42,138 nt of DNA from Methylobacter sp. (GCA_026399025.1 JAPLRU010000088.1:1-42138); one strand, 5' to 3'; shown: positions 26,575 through 35,865, numbered from the stretch's first letter. Notes: a model not told the origin generated them from the sequence alone. Numbers and translations: made by a program.

Positions 26575-26898
26575 GGTAACTCGCAACAATAAATCCCCAC
26601 AGCTATCGTTCCCACGCCGGAGCGCTCGTCTTTATACACAAATGTGTTTCAGTCGTCATACCGGCATGGATGCCGGTATCCAATGCCATGGACGGTAACT
26701 TGACGGCTTTACCGGAGCTGGATCGAAGTTCAGTGCCAATCGATAGATTCACATCCCTGTGACTGGATTCGCTACGCGCTCTAACGGGTCCGGCATCCAT
26801 GCCGAAATGACGGTGTATCTTTGGCGCTTGTGTATAACGATGAGCGCCGGAGCATGGGAACTATTCGGGTCAGTGGGCTTATTTATTGCGAGTTACCC
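26575..26898. repeat. Large inverted-repeat element (about 320 bp)
   Basis: The two ends are about 70-bp imperfect inverted repeats: left GGTAACTCGCAACAATAAAT, right the inverse of GGTAACTCGCAATAAATAAG. Both arms also share a GTTCCCA...CGGCGCTC...TTATACACAA part. Within lies a second inverted pair, CCGGCATGGATGCCGG against CCGGCATCCATGCCG. It starts at the stop of the secreted protein gene and runs into the last codons of the response regulator. No gene is seen inside. Confidence 0.65.
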
Positions 26899-27833
26899 AA
26901 GGCGGTTCGTTGCAAGACCGCTGAAACCGCTGCCGCGCGAGTGACGACGCCCAGTTTTTCGAAAATATGTTCGAGATGCTTGTTGACCGTGCGCGGGCTG
27001 CTGCCCAGAATGGTGCCCACTTCTTTATTGGTCTTACCTCTGGATATCCACATCAGTATTTCCGCTTCGCGAAAAGTAAGGCCTAGCGTGTTTCTTACCG
27101 TATCAAGGTCCCAAGCTCCCGAATGTTTTTCCAACACCAGAAGATATTCATTGCTATTTTGGCAAGGTGTTATTTTGGCGGCGAAACCGACACCGGCCCG
27201 GTAACTTTCAAAAGACGCATTATCGAATTTTTCAGCGTCCAGGCATTTTCTAAGCCATTCAAGTATCGGTTTGGGTAGCCGAGAACCCAGCTCAATACTA
27301 TCGGTTAACGTGTGCGTTTGTATAAACTCGTTTAACCAACCGCTACCGCCGGGTGTTAACCAAGTGACGACACCGGATGAATCGATTGCCAAGGCGGAGA
27401 ACGGACTAGTGCTTAGAGCCTGTTCGGCGCGGCGCAAATTGCGGGACTGAGTCAGCTGTACATCCACTCTGGCGAGTACTTCAGGTGGACGTATCGGTTT
27501 CACCAGGTAATCAACGGCGCCTTCTTCGAAACCGCGCAACAGGTCGTCCAGTTCGCTTAACGCGGTCATAAATAAAACCGGAATGTCGGCCGTTTCAAGA
27601 TTGGATTTAAGCCGCTTACAGGTTTCAAAGCCGTTGATGCCGGGCATCATAACGTCCAGCAAAATAATATCCGGCTTCAGGTAAATGATTTGCGCCAAGG
27701 CCGATAAGCCGTCGGTGGCGACGAGCACACGGTAACCGGCTTCCGACAGCGTATCGGATAACAGGGCAAGATTGCCGGGCGTGTCGTCGACAATCATGAC
27801 GATGCCGTTAGTGGAAGAAGGTTTACTTGTCAT
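26883..27833 (-). CDS. Response regulator, receiver + PAS-like + LuxR-type HTH
   Basis: The 316-residue protein has a receiver domain (about 10-130) with the acidic pocket VDD at 15-17 and phospho-acceptor Asp60 in ILLDVMMPGING. The middle (about 145-240) looks like a PAS-type sensor region (FSALAIDSSGVVTWL), and the C-terminus (about 250-315) is a LuxR-family helix-turn-helix (LTFREAEILMWISRGKTNKEV, then SPRTVNKHLEHIFEKLGV). It would bind DNA as a dimer when phosphorylated. The ATG at 27833 overlaps the end of the kinase gene by 11 bp, so it is the obvious partner. The last residues (LGNSQ) are encoded by the repeat at 26575-26898. Confidence 0.9.
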   Translation of the reverse strand: MTSKPSSTNGIVMIVDDTPGNLALLSDTLSEAGYRVLVATDGLSALAQIIYLKPDIILLDVMMPGINGFETCKRLKSNLETADIPVLFMTALSELDDLLRGFEEGAVDYLVKPIRPPEVLARVDVQLTQSRNLRRAEQALSTSPFSALAIDSSGVVTWLTPGGSGWLNEFIQTHTLTDSIELGSRLPKPILEWLRKCLDAEKFDNASFESYRAGVGFAAKITPCQNSNEYLLVLEKHSGAWDLDTVRNTLGLTFREAEILMWISRGKTNKEVGTILGSSPRTVNKHLEHIFEKLGVVTRAAAVSAVLQRTALGNSQ

Positions 27834-30800
27834 TGCCGCTGTATTCCTCGTTTGCAACAGGTAAAAGTTTTTTGATCTCAACAAGACGAAACTCGCCGGC
27901 CAGCGTCATCATATGTTGGGCGAAACGGGTATATTCGGGGTGAAGCTGAATGAGTTCGCTCAAGTAGTGATTAAGCCCCCGTAAATCGCCGATGCGGACA
28001 TAGCCGGTTAATTCCCGAAGCACTTCCGGCGAAGGTTTTTGATCGGTGTTTTGCACCTCAATTTCATCGTGCTGCTCCTGGTGCAGCCAGTCCAAGGCCA
28101 AATGCAATTTAAGTTTGTACAGCAGATTGTTAACTTGTATCGGTTTGATCAGAAAATCGTTGCAACCTGCATTAATCGCGTTGAGTCGATCGGAAGGATA
28201 GGCATTAGCGCTTAATACAATAATGGGCGATGAATAAGCTTTTTGACGCAGTTGACGGGCCGTTTCGGCGCCGTCAACTCCGGGCATGGATAAATCCAAT
28301 AAAATAAGGTCCGGCGGGTTTGCGGCAACTTGATTCAGGCACTCTTCTCCGCAACCGGCCTCAATCAAGTTAAAGCCCAAGGGCTCCAACAGCGACACAA
28401 TTAACTGCCGATGTTCCGGTTGATCATCGACCACCATGATTTTTCGTGATTTTCCCCGATAAGCGATAATGTCTTCTTCTTGGATATATTGCTGTTCGCC
28501 GCCCAGATTGGGCAGCAACAGCCGCACGGTAAAAGTTGAGCCTTGGTTCGGATTGCTGACCACGACCAGTTCGCCGCCCATAATTTCGCAAAGGATTTTA
28601 CTGATGGTTAAGCCCAAACCGCTGCCCGAGTCGAAATTTTCGTTCGGTAATTGGGTAAAAGGCTGGAAAATATTTTGCAGTTGATCTTGATGGATGCCGG
28701 GGCCGGTATCGACGACCTGAAAAGTCGTTACGCCGCAGCTGTAGCCGATGCGAAAAATAACCTCGCCATGCGCGGTGAATTTGATCGCATTACCGAGTAA
28801 GTTCAACAAAATTTGACCGACGCGCTTTTCATCGCCGCGCACCCGTTGAGGCAGGGTGGTGGCAATTTGGCAGTAAAAACCCAAGCCTTTAGCTTCGGCT
28901 TGCGGTTTAAAAACGCTGGTTAAATGGTCAATAAACTCAGGAAAGTCAATGGGTTCTTGGCGTAATTCAAATTTACGCGCTTCGATGCGGGCAATATCCA
29001 GAATATCTTCGATCAGCGCGGATAAATGTTCGCCGTTACGTTTTAAAATATCCACTGCCTGCCGTCTGTGCGCCGGTATCGCCGGATCTTTTTGCAGAAG
29101 ATAGGCGTAGCCGATGATGCTGTTTAACGGGGTGCGTATTTCGTGGCTCATGCTGCTCAGAAAACGGCTTTTCGCGCTGTTGGCCCGGTCCGCCATTTGG
29201 GTGGCTTGCTGTAACTTGGCGTCGGTCTTTTTATGTTCGTCGATTTCCATCAACAAACGTTGGGTTTGTTTGGCGGTTTCTTCATGCGCAACCCGGCGGC
29301 TTTCGTCATTCAATACCAGCCACCAGGTGCATAAACCGATGAAGACCAGCAGCGAAGCATAAACTTTAACAAAATTGGCCAGCAGCAGATTAAAAGACGG
29401 CAAATAGTTTTCGACGGTCAACAAATCCTGATAGTAAATAATCCCGACAAATACGCTGGTCAACACAGTTAAAAATAAAAACAACAGGCTAAAGCGTATC
29501 AAGCGCAGCCTGACGCTCAAATTCAGCCACTTCGGCAAGCAGCATTCGGCAAAGCTGTGCAGATAATCATCCAAACGCAAACCCGGCTTACAAGCATCCA
29601 TGCAGCTTGAGTCCAAGGTACAGCAAAGCGAGCAAATGCCGCCTTCATAAACAGGGCAAAAAGCCATGTCCTCGCGCTCGAAATGATTCTCGCAAATGCT
29701 GCACCGGCTGAGTTGAGCCTGATTATTAAAACCAAGGTCACGCGCCAGATAACGTTGACTGCCATAGAGCAAGGCAATGCAGGGAACTAACAAAAAGGCC
29801 AAGCTCAACGCAATAAACGCTGAAAACGCTTGGGCGAAATCGCCGAATAAACCCAAATAAGCCAATATCGAAACTACCGAGGCGCATAAGGTAGACAATA
29901 TGCCGACCGGATTCAGATCGGGCAGGTAAGCGCGCTTGAATTCAACCGCTTGAGTGCTTAAGCCCAAAGGTTTGTTGATCAGTAATTCGGCGGCAACCGC
30001 GCTAATCCAGGCAATCGACATATTGGAAAACAAGCCCAGCACTTTTTCCAAAGCGCCGAATAAACCGAATTCCATCAGCAACAGCGCGATGGAAACATTA
30101 AACACCAGCCACACCACGCGTCCCGGATGACTGTGGGTCAGCCGCGAAAAAAAATTCGACCAGGCCAATGAACCGGCATAAGCGTTGGTGACATTGATTT
30201 TTAGCTGGGACACCACGACAAATAAAGTAGTGACCGCTAACGCTAATTCGGTATTGTCGAATAAGTCGCCGTAAGCCACTAAATACATTTGCGTCGGTTC
30301 ATGCGCATGGATCGGGTCTATGCCGTGACGAATGGCAAGATGAGCCAGTAACGCGCCGCCCAGTTGCCGAATCATGCCGAACAGAATCCAGCCGGGGCCT
30401 GCGGTCAGTGTCGCCAGCCACCAGCGTAACCGGTTTTTTTCGGTGAGCTCCGGCATAAAGCGCAAAAAATCCACTTGCTCGCCGATTTGCGCCACCATTG
30501 AAAAAGCGATGGTGGTCGCGCTGCCGAATAACAGCCAGTTAAAGCCTTGGCCGCTGCCTGCAATCCAAAAATAGGTTTGCAACGTCAGCAGCGAATCGGG
30601 TTCGCGTATAAACACTGCAACATAAGGCGTGATCAATAAAACCAGCCATAACGGCTGTGTCCACATTTGCAAGCGGCTGATCGTGGTAATCCCGAAAGTC
30701 ACCAGCGGAATGACCGTAACAGCGCTGATAACATGCGCTATCGCAATCGGAATATGAAAATACAGCTCGATAGCCAAGGACATAATAGAGGCTTCGAGCG

Positions 30801-31203
30801 CGAATAAAGTAAAGGTAAACGACGCGTAAATCAGCGAAGTGACGGTTGAGCCGATATAGCCGAAGCCCGCGCTGCGGGTCATCAGGTCGATATCGATGTT
30901 ATAGCGGGCGGCATAATAACTGATGGGAAAACTGATAATAAAGATGATCAAGCCCACGGTCAGAATGGCCCAAAAAGCATTGGTAAAACCGTAATTGACC
31001 GATAGAAATCCTCCTATCGCTTCCAGCACCAGAAACGAGGTAGAGCCGAACGCGGTATTGGCGACCTGAAATTCGGACCATTTGCGGAAGCTTCGGGGAG
31101 CAAACCTAAGCGCGTAATCTTCCAGCGTTTCGTTGCCGACCCAGGCGTTATAGTCGCGGCGGATTTTTGAGATATTTTGTGAGATACCGGCGTCCTCGGC
31201 AGT
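27823..31203 (-). CDS. NCS1-permease-like hybrid sensor histidine kinase (5' end interrupted)
   Basis: A permease-type membrane domain (about 12 helices, NCS1 nucleobase/allantoin transporter-like) is fused to a kinase. Using the first in-frame GTG (31029) as residue 1: membrane part to about 420; a Cys-rich motif at about 428-470 (RCSICENHFE, CSLCCTLDSSC, DACKP) that may bind zinc or Fe-S; two more helices (about 500-570); a coiled coil; a HisKA domain with candidate His near 628 (MSHEIRTPLN); HATPase with DTGPGI and GSGLGL; and a receiver with Asp near 912 (ILLDLSMPG). Coding sequence clearly extends upstream of the GTG for 58 codons (RRDYNAWVGNETLEDYALRF, W-S-E-F-Q), but then meets TAA at 31204-31206. 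No standard start lies between, so the 5' end is broken or uses an unusual start. Confidence 0.85.
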   Translation of the reverse strand, partial: TAEDAGISQNISKIRRDYNAWVGNETLEDYALRFAPRSFRKWSEFQVANTAFGSTSFLVLEAIGGFLSVNYGFTNAFWAILTVGLIIFIISFPISYYAARYNIDIDLMTRSAGFGYIGSTVTSLIYASFTFTLFALEASIMSLAIELYFHIPIAIAHVISAVTVIPLVTFGITTISRLQMWTQPLWLVLLITPYVAVFIREPDSLLTLQTYFWIAGSGQGFNWLLFGSATTIAFSMVAQIGEQVDFLRFMPELTEKNRLRWWLATLTAGPGWILFGMIRQLGGALLAHLAIRHGIDPIHAHEPTQMYLVAYGDLFDNTELALAVTTLFVVVSQLKINVTNAYAGSLAWSNFFSRLTHSHPGRVVWLVFNVSIALLLMEFGLFGALEKVLGLFSNMSIAWISAVAAELLINKPLGLSTQAVEFKRAYLPDLNPVGILSTLCASVVSILAYLGLFGDFAQAFSAFIALSLAFLLVPCIALLYGSQRYLARDLGFNNQAQLSRCSICENHFEREDMAFCPVYEGGICSLCCTLDSSCMDACKPGLRLDDYLHSFAECCLPKWLNLSVRLRLIRFSLLFLFLTVLTSVFVGIIYYQDLLTVENYLPSFNLLLANFVKVYASLLVFIGLCTWWLVLNDESRRVAHEETAKQTQRLLMEIDEHKKTDAKLQQATQMADRANSAKSRFLSSMSHEIRTPLNSIIGYAYLLQKDPAIPAHRRQAVDILKRNGEHLSALIEDILDIARIEARKFELRQEPIDFPEFIDHLTSVFKPQAEAKGLGFYCQIATTLPQRVRGDEKRVGQILLNLLGNAIKFTAHGEVIFRIGYSCGVTTFQVVDTGPGIHQDQLQNIFQPFTQLPNENFDSGSGLGLTISKILCEIMGGELVVVSNPNQGSTFTVRLLLPNLGGEQQYIQEEDIIAYRGKSRKIMVVDDQPEHRQLIVSLLEPLGFNLIEAGCGEECLNQVAANPPDLILLDLSMPGVDGAETARQLRQKAYSSPIIVLSANAYPSDRLNAINAGCNDFLIKPIQVNNLLYKLKLHLALDWLHQEQHDEIEVQNTDQKPSPEVLRELTGYVRIGDLRGLNHYLSELIQLHPEYTRFAQHMMTLAGEFRLVEIKKLLPVANEEYSGNDK

Positions 31204-31206
31204 TTA

Positions 31207-31439
31207 TACAAGGCCTGTCCACGGCCCGAATGGTGAGTGACGGCGCAATCGAACATCAGTCATCGATAGCAATAACCGCACCAAAGACCGTTCTCAATGA
31301 TAATGCATCGGCAAGGGCAAGGGCTTGAAAACAGAGGTCTATATTGGTGCGCTTGGTTTTGATCTTGCACAGCAATGGCTGTTTTTTGAGAGACTTCGAG
31401 AAGCTCTTAAATTCTGTTATAACTTCGGCCGTTAAAAAT
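31207..31439. other. Spacer between ureG and the sensor kinase gene
   Basis: The only notable feature is an ATG at 31261-31263 in the kinase frame, which would start MTDVRLRRHSPFGPWTGLV and then meets the TAA at 31204-31206. I see no terminator hairpin, so ureG and the kinase could share a transcript. Confidence 0.45.
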
Positions 31440-32051
31440 CTAGCCCAGCATTCCGGCTTGAATAATAAACGCCTCAACCGCTTTAAGACCTTCTTGGGTT
31501 TTCAAATTGGTAAACACAAACGGCCGCTCGCCGCGCATCTTGCGCGCATCGCGGTCCATAACTTCCAGCGACGCACCGACATAAGGCGCCAGATCGATCT
31601 TGTTGATAACCAGCAAGTCCGAACGGGTAATTCCGGGGCCGCCTTTGCGCGGTATCTTGTCGCCTGCCGACACATCGATCACGTAAATCGTCAGATCGGC
31701 CAGTTCAGGGCTGAAGGTCGCACTAAGATTATCGCCGCCGCTTTCGACCATGATAAAGTCGAGATTTTCAAACTTCATGCTTAATTCATCGACCGCCGCC
31801 AGATTCATCGACGCATCTTCCCGAATCGCGGTATGCGGGCAACCGCCGGTTTCGACGCCCAAGATGCGTTCTTCCGGCAGCGCTTGGCTGCGAATCAAAA
31901 ACTGTTGGTCTTCCTTGGTGTAAATGTCATTGGTCACCACGCCGATCTCGAATTTGTCGCGCATTTGCTTGCACAGCGCGTCGACCAACGCGGTTTTACC
32001 GGAACCGACCGGGCCGCCGATGCCTACTCTTAATATTTGCTTAGTGTTCAT
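31440..32051 (-). CDS. ureG: Urease accessory GTPase UreG
   Basis: The 203-residue GTPase (SIMIBI class) couples GTP hydrolysis to delivery of Ni2+ to apo-urease. The P-loop GPVGSGKT is at 13-20, the nickel-binding Cys-Pro-His is at 71-73 ([11 protein letters not shown]), and [10 protein letters not shown] gives the guanine specificity. The ATG at 32051 is preferred with GAGAGAG just upstream; an in-frame TTG at 32063 is the alternative. It is the last urease gene, 8 bp after the ureF stop. Confidence 0.97.
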   Translation of the reverse strand: MNTKQILRVGIGGPVGSGKTALVDALCKQMRDKFEIGVVTNDIYTKEDQQFLIRSQALPEERILGVETGGCPHTAIREDASMNLAAVDELSMKFENLDFIMVESGGDNLSATFSPELADLTIYVIDVSAGDKIPRKGGPGITRSDLLVINKIDLAPYVGASLEVMDRDARKMRGERPFVFTNLKTQEGLKAVEAFIIQAGMLG

Positions 32052-32059
32052 ATACTCTC

Positions 32060-32734
32060 TCAAGAACGAAATAATCTGGAATACTGCATTTCATGGCGAC
32101 TACTGGCCAAGGCTAGGCCGAACGCGCTGCCGCCGATGTCGTCATCGGCAATAGTGAATGCCTCGTTGACTAAAGCCGGAATTTTAGCGGCCAAATCGGT
32201 TAATAATCGCTGTCCCGCGACTTGTCCTAGCGGCACCAGCTTGACCGCGCATAACACCTGGTTTTCCAACCAGCTCCACAAATAACCGATTGCTGTTTCG
32301 CGCTTGGGTACGCCCCAGTTCACAGCTGCAAAAGCGAAGATTGTCGTCAACGTGGTTTCGGGCTTGCGTATCCAGGGTTGCATACCGGCTATGTCCAATG
32401 AATCCAGCAGGCGCGCCAGCGCTTGGCCGGTATGCCGATCTTCGGCCCTTAACTCGGAAGTTTCCCGACAGGCAATCAAGGTTTTGCTCCAGTATTCGAC
32501 GTTTTCAATATCGCCGCATTCCCAGGCGTCGTATAGCCGTACCAGAATCGGCAAATCGATGCGCGTCAAACAAACTGCCATCAAGCCGTCAAGCCATTCA
32601 TCGGTATCGCTTGCATTGCTTATCCAGTCGTCGTCAACCGCCCGCTCCAAGCCTTGCGAATAACAGTACATGCCTATCGGCAGGCCGGGACTGACCAGTT
32701 GCAGCAAACGCAATAAGGCCAGATCAGTGACCAT
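32060..32734 (-). CDS. ureF: Urease accessory protein UreF
   Basis: The 224-residue all-helical protein forms the UreD-UreF-UreG activation complex and gates GTP hydrolysis by UreG. The start [21 protein letters not shown] matches the UreF N-terminus, and the later [23 protein letters not shown] and [22 protein letters not shown] segments fit too. The ATG at 32734 lies inside the ureE 3' end (11-bp overlap), which shows coupling. Length is typical. Confidence 0.95.
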   Translation of the reverse strand: MVTDLALLRLLQLVSPGLPIGMYCYSQGLERAVDDDWISNASDTDEWLDGLMAVCLTRIDLPILVRLYDAWECGDIENVEYWSKTLIACRETSELRAEDRHTGQALARLLDSLDIAGMQPWIRKPETTLTTIFAFAAVNWGVPKRETAIGYLWSWLENQVLCAVKLVPLGQVAGQRLLTDLAAKIPALVNEAFTIADDDIGGSAFGLALASSRHEMQYSRLFRS

Positions 32735-33155
32735 GACCGTGATACGCGCCTTGCTCCGGTTCAAACGGCAACACTTCATGCGTGACCGTCAAACCCAACC
32801 CTTCCAGCATATGATCCAGCACATGATCGGTCAGGAAGCGAAGCTCGCCGGGCAGAATCTGCAACGCAACATGGCGATTGCCCAAGTGATAACAGGCCTT
32901 GGCGAATTGCAGTGCGTCGTCGGTGCGCACCACCGATAGCGACTCCGGCGCTGCATCGACCAGCACCCGGTAATGGTCGGGGCCGGTCAGCACCGAGCCT
33001 TTGCGCAACACCTGTCCGCGCGGCAAAAAAAGCCCGATTTTGGTGCCGCTGTCTGTTTTAAGCAGCAGGCGGCTTTTCTGGCGCGATTCATACGGCAGCG
33101 TGACCACGTCGTCCGTAGCGGTCTCCAACGGAGCCAATTCAGTCAGTTTCAGCAT
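32724..33155 (-). CDS. ureE: Urease accessory protein UreE (nickel chaperone)
   Basis: The 143-residue nickel-binding chaperone delivers Ni2+ to UreG. The N-terminal peptide-binding domain (about 1-70) and C-terminal metal-binding domain are both present: CYHLGNRHV with His90 and His95, and DHVLDHMLEGLG with His111 and His115. The tail HGHGH is short compared with the His-rich tails of Klebsiella-type UreE. The ATG at 33155 lies 2 bp after the ureC stop. Confidence 0.95.
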   Translation of the reverse strand: MLKLTELAPLETATDDVVTLPYESRQKSRLLLKTDSGTKIGLFLPRGQVLRKGSVLTGPDHYRVLVDAAPESLSVVRTDDALQFAKACYHLGNRHVALQILPGELRFLTDHVLDHMLEGLGLTVTHEVLPFEPEQGAYHGHGH

Positions 33156-33157
33156 AA

Positions 33158-34861
33158 TCAAAACAAAAAATAACGTTGGGCAAAAGGCAGCACATCGGCC
33201 GGCTCGCAAGTCAGCAGCAGGCCGTCGGCGCGGACCGAATAGGTTTGCGGATCGACTTCGATATGCGGTTGGTAGTGGTTATGGATCAAGTCTTTTTTGC
33301 CGATGGTGCGGGTGTTCGCCACTACGCCGATTCTCTTGTTAAGTCCCAAAGTAGTCGGCACATCGGACTCGACGGCAACTTTAGGCAAAAAGAACATCGA
33401 AGTCGCCGAAGCGGTTCTCCCGAACGCACCGAACATCGGCCGGTAATGCACCGGCTGCGGCGTAGGAATCGAGGCATTCGGGTCGCCCATCGGCGCGGCG
33501 GCAATAAAGCCGCCTTTAAGAATCAGGCTTGGCTTGACCGCGAAAAAAGCCGGGTTCCACAACACCAAATCGGCCAGCTTGCCGACTTCGACCGATCCGA
33601 CTTCATGTGCGATGCCATGGCTGATGGCCGGATTAATCGTGTACTTGGCGATATAACGCTTGATGCGGAAATTGTCGTTGTGCGGTGAATCTTCCGCCAG
33701 ACTACCCCGCTGCGTTTTCATTTTATGCGCGGTCTGCCAAGTGCGGATAATCACTTCGCCAACCCGGCCCATCGCCTGCGAATCCGAAGAAATCATCGAA
33801 AACGCACCCAAGTCATGAAGAATATCCTCGGCCGCGATGGTTTCGCGGCGAATCCGCGATTCGGCAAAAGCCACGTCTTCGGCAATGCCCGGATCAAGAT
33901 GATGGCATACCATCAGCATGTCCAGATGTTCGTCCACGGTATTGATCGTATAAGGCCGGGTCGGATTGGTTGACGACGGCAGCACGTTAGCCTCGCCGCA
34001 AGCCCTGATAATATCCGGCGCATGGCCGCCGCCCGCGCCTTCGGTATGGTAAGTGTGAATGGTGCGGCCCTTGAATGCGGCAAAGGTGTCTTCGACAAAA
34101 CCGGATTCGTTCAAGGTATCGGTATGAATCGCGACTTGCACATCGAAGCGGTCGGCCACCGAAAGACAGCAATCGATAGCCGCCGGTGTCGTGCCCCAGT
34201 CTTCATGCAGCTTCAAGCCCATCGCCCCGGCGCGAACCTGTTCCTCCAACGCAATCGGCAGACTCGCATTGCCTTTGCCGAGCAATCCGAAATTCATCGG
34301 AAATCCGTCCAGCGATTGCAGCATAGTATGAATATTCCACGGCCCCGGCGTACAGGTCGTCGCATTGGTGCCGGTTGCAGGGCCGGTGCCGCCGCCGATC
34401 ATCGTGGTCACGCCGGACATCAACGCTTCATCGATTTGCTGCGGGCAGATGAAATGGATATGCGCGTCAATGCCGCCTGCGGTCAGGATTTGTCCTTCAC
34501 CGGCGATAATTTCGGTGCCGGGGCCGATGATTATATCGACGCCCTGTTGCGTATCGGGATTTCCGGCCTTGCCGATGCCCGCAATGCGGCCGTTCTTGAT
34601 GCCGACATCGGCTTTGATAATGCCCCAGTGGTCGACGATCAATGCATTGGTAATCACCAAATCCATCGCCACCGTGCAATCCACCTGGCTTTGGCCCATG
34701 CCGTCGCGAATGACTTTGCCGCCGCCGAATTTGACCTCGTCGCCGTACACCGTGCGGTCGGCTTCGACTTCTAAAAACAAGCCGCTGTCGCCCAAACGCA
34801 CCCGGTCGCCGGTGGTCGGCCCGAACATATCGGCATAAGCTTGCCTGCTGATCCTGCTCAT
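33158..34861 (-). CDS. ureC: Urease alpha subunit (catalytic)
   Basis: The 567-residue catalytic subunit hydrolyses urea to ammonia and carbamate. All active-site residues of the enterobacterial enzyme are present at the same numbers: His134 and His136 (HIHF), the carbamylated Lys217 (GLKLHEDWG), His219, His246, His272, His320 and Asp360. So it should be an active, nickel-dependent enzyme. GGAGG lies 7 bases before the ATG. The start overlaps the ureB stop by 4 bp (ATGA). Confidence 0.98.
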   Translation of the reverse strand: MSRISRQAYADMFGPTTGDRVRLGDSGLFLEVEADRTVYGDEVKFGGGKVIRDGMGQSQVDCTVAMDLVITNALIVDHWGIIKADVGIKNGRIAGIGKAGNPDTQQGVDIIIGPGTEIIAGEGQILTAGGIDAHIHFICPQQIDEALMSGVTTMIGGGTGPATGTNATTCTPGPWNIHTMLQSLDGFPMNFGLLGKGNASLPIALEEQVRAGAMGLKLHEDWGTTPAAIDCCLSVADRFDVQVAIHTDTLNESGFVEDTFAAFKGRTIHTYHTEGAGGGHAPDIIRACGEANVLPSSTNPTRPYTINTVDEHLDMLMVCHHLDPGIAEDVAFAESRIRRETIAAEDILHDLGAFSMISSDSQAMGRVGEVIIRTWQTAHKMKTQRGSLAEDSPHNDNFRIKRYIAKYTINPAISHGIAHEVGSVEVGKLADLVLWNPAFFAVKPSLILKGGFIAAAPMGDPNASIPTPQPVHYRPMFGAFGRTASATSMFFLPKVAVESDVPTTLGLNKRIGVVANTRTIGKKDLIHNHYQPHIEVDPQTYSVRADGLLLTCEPADVLPFAQRYFLF

Positions 34862-35175
34862 AAATTGTCCTCCAATGCGCCCATCACATCCTGGCGAAAA
34901 CCGTAAATTCGGCGCAGTCCGGCAAAGGCCACCAACTGTATTTCACGTTGCTGGCCGGGTTCGAATCGCACCGCGGTACCGGCTGGAATATCCGGCCTGA
35001 ATCCGCGCGTCGTGGCACGATCAAACTGCAAAGCCGGATTGGTTTCGAAAAAATGATAATGCGAGCCGACTTGAATCGGCCGGTCGCCGCTGTTCGCAAC
35101 CACCACGTTTATCGTCGCGCGGCCTGCGTTCAGTTCGATGTCGCCATCGGCGGGGATGATTTCTCCGGGTATCAT
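34858..35175 (-). CDS. ureB: Urease beta subunit
   Basis: The 105-residue structural subunit matches UreB throughout: [19 protein letters not shown] at the start, then [14 protein letters not shown], and RFEPGQ near the end. The ATG at 35175 has AGGAG 5 bases upstream. It is separated from ureA by an 87-bp spacer occupied by a strong hairpin repeat, and it overlaps ureC by 4 bp. Confidence 0.97.
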   Translation of the reverse strand: MIPGEIIPADGDIELNAGRATINVVVANSGDRPIQVGSHYHFFETNPALQFDRATTRGFRPDIPAGTAVRFEPGQQREIQLVAFAGLRRIYGFRQDVMGALEDNL

Positions 35176-35201
35176 GACTACTCCTAATGCATATATGTAG
35201 C

Positions 35202-35258
35202 GTAGGGCGTGCCGTGCGCGCCATTTTTCTGCTTATTGGCGCGCACGGCACGCCCTAC
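35202..35258. repeat. Strong 21-bp-arm hairpin between ureA and ureB
   Basis: GTAGGGCGTGCC... (35202-35222) pairs perfectly with the 21 bases at 35238-35258 (ending GGCACGCCCTAC), leaving a 15-base A/T-rich loop. In the transcript it starts 4 bases after the ureA stop and ends 26 bases before the ureB start. It resembles a REP element. It could change ureA:ureB ratios through mRNA processing or partial termination. Confidence 0.75.
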
Positions 35259-35262
35259 TTTG

Positions 35263-35565
35263 TTACTCGATCGGGTTATGGACCGTGACCAGCTTGGTGC
35301 CATCCGGAAATGTCGCTTCAACCTGCACATCCGGCAGCATTTCCGCGACGCCGTCCATCACATCGTCGCGATATAGTAAGGTGCGACCGAATTCCATCAA
35401 TTCGGCAACGGTGCGGCCGTCGCGCGCGCCTTCCATGATCGCCGCGCTGATAAAAGCCACGGCTTCCGGGTAATTAAGCTTCAGGCCTCTGGCTTTGCGG
35501 CGTTCGGCCAGCAAGCCTGCGGTAAATATCAGCAGTTTGTCTTTTTCGCGTGGTGTTAATTGCAT
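35263..35565 (-). CDS. ureA: Urease gamma subunit
   Basis: The 100-residue structural subunit matches Ure[21 protein letters not shown] at the start, [21 protein letters not shown] in the middle and [16 protein letters not shown] further on, ending TVHNPIE. The ATG at 35565 is the family start; the frame opens further upstream at 35655, but that sequence lies in repeat DNA. GGACT is the only ribosome-site candidate, so translation may be modest. It is 480 bp downstream of ureD, unusually far. Confidence 0.97.
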   Translation of the reverse strand: MQLTPREKDKLLIFTAGLLAERRKARGLKLNYPEAVAFISAAIMEGARDGRTVAELMEFGRTLLYRDDVMDGVAEMLPDVQVEATFPDGTKLVTVHNPIE

Positions 35566-35613
35566 TGTTTTAGTCCAATTTTTATTCAGATGTTTTCCTG
35601 CATCGGATTTATT

Positions 35614-35640
35614 CACCACGAAGACACGAAGAACACGAAG
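35614..35640. repeat. CACGAAGACACGAAG repeat
   Basis: CACCACGAAGACACGAAGAA then CACGAAG; same family as 35705-35731. Confidence 0.6.
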
Positions 35641-35660
35641 TTTGCTTGTTCCCAAGCTTC

Positions 35661-35834
35661 AGAGACTGTGAAAGTATTCGTTTTAGAACAAAAGCAAAAG
35701 CACTCACCACGAAGACACGAAGGACACGAAGTTTTCAATACACTGAATTAAATAATTATTTTTCCTTCGTGCTCTTCGTGCCTTCGTGGTGAAGAGTTTT
35801 TTAAACCGATTTTGATAATACTTTCACAGTCTCT
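35661..35834. repeat. Nested long inverted repeat, 18-bp perfect arms
   Basis: AGAGACTGTGAAAGTATT (35661-35678) is repeated as its exact reverse complement at 35817-35834. Inside are a CACCACGAAGACACGAAGG repeat (35705-35731) and its inverted counterpart (35764-35792), so the whole 174 bases fold as nested hairpins. Confidence 0.75.
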
Positions 35835-35865
35835 TCAGCGCTCGTCGTTATACATATATCTCGAC

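Noticed and set aside
31014-31256. 80-codon minus-strand frame before the permease-kinase as its true start
   Set aside because: It is in another frame, and its translation over 31030-31200 does not resemble the family, whereas the kinase frame does.
34022-34774. 250-codon plus-strand frame opposite ureC
   Set aside because: Long but antisense to a perfectly conserved urease gene; the composition is a by-product of GC-rich codons on the other strand.
34960-34975. GGGTTCGAATC-like string as a tRNA T-loop
   Set aside because: It is inside ureB codons and no cloverleaf surrounds it; no tRNA was found in the window.
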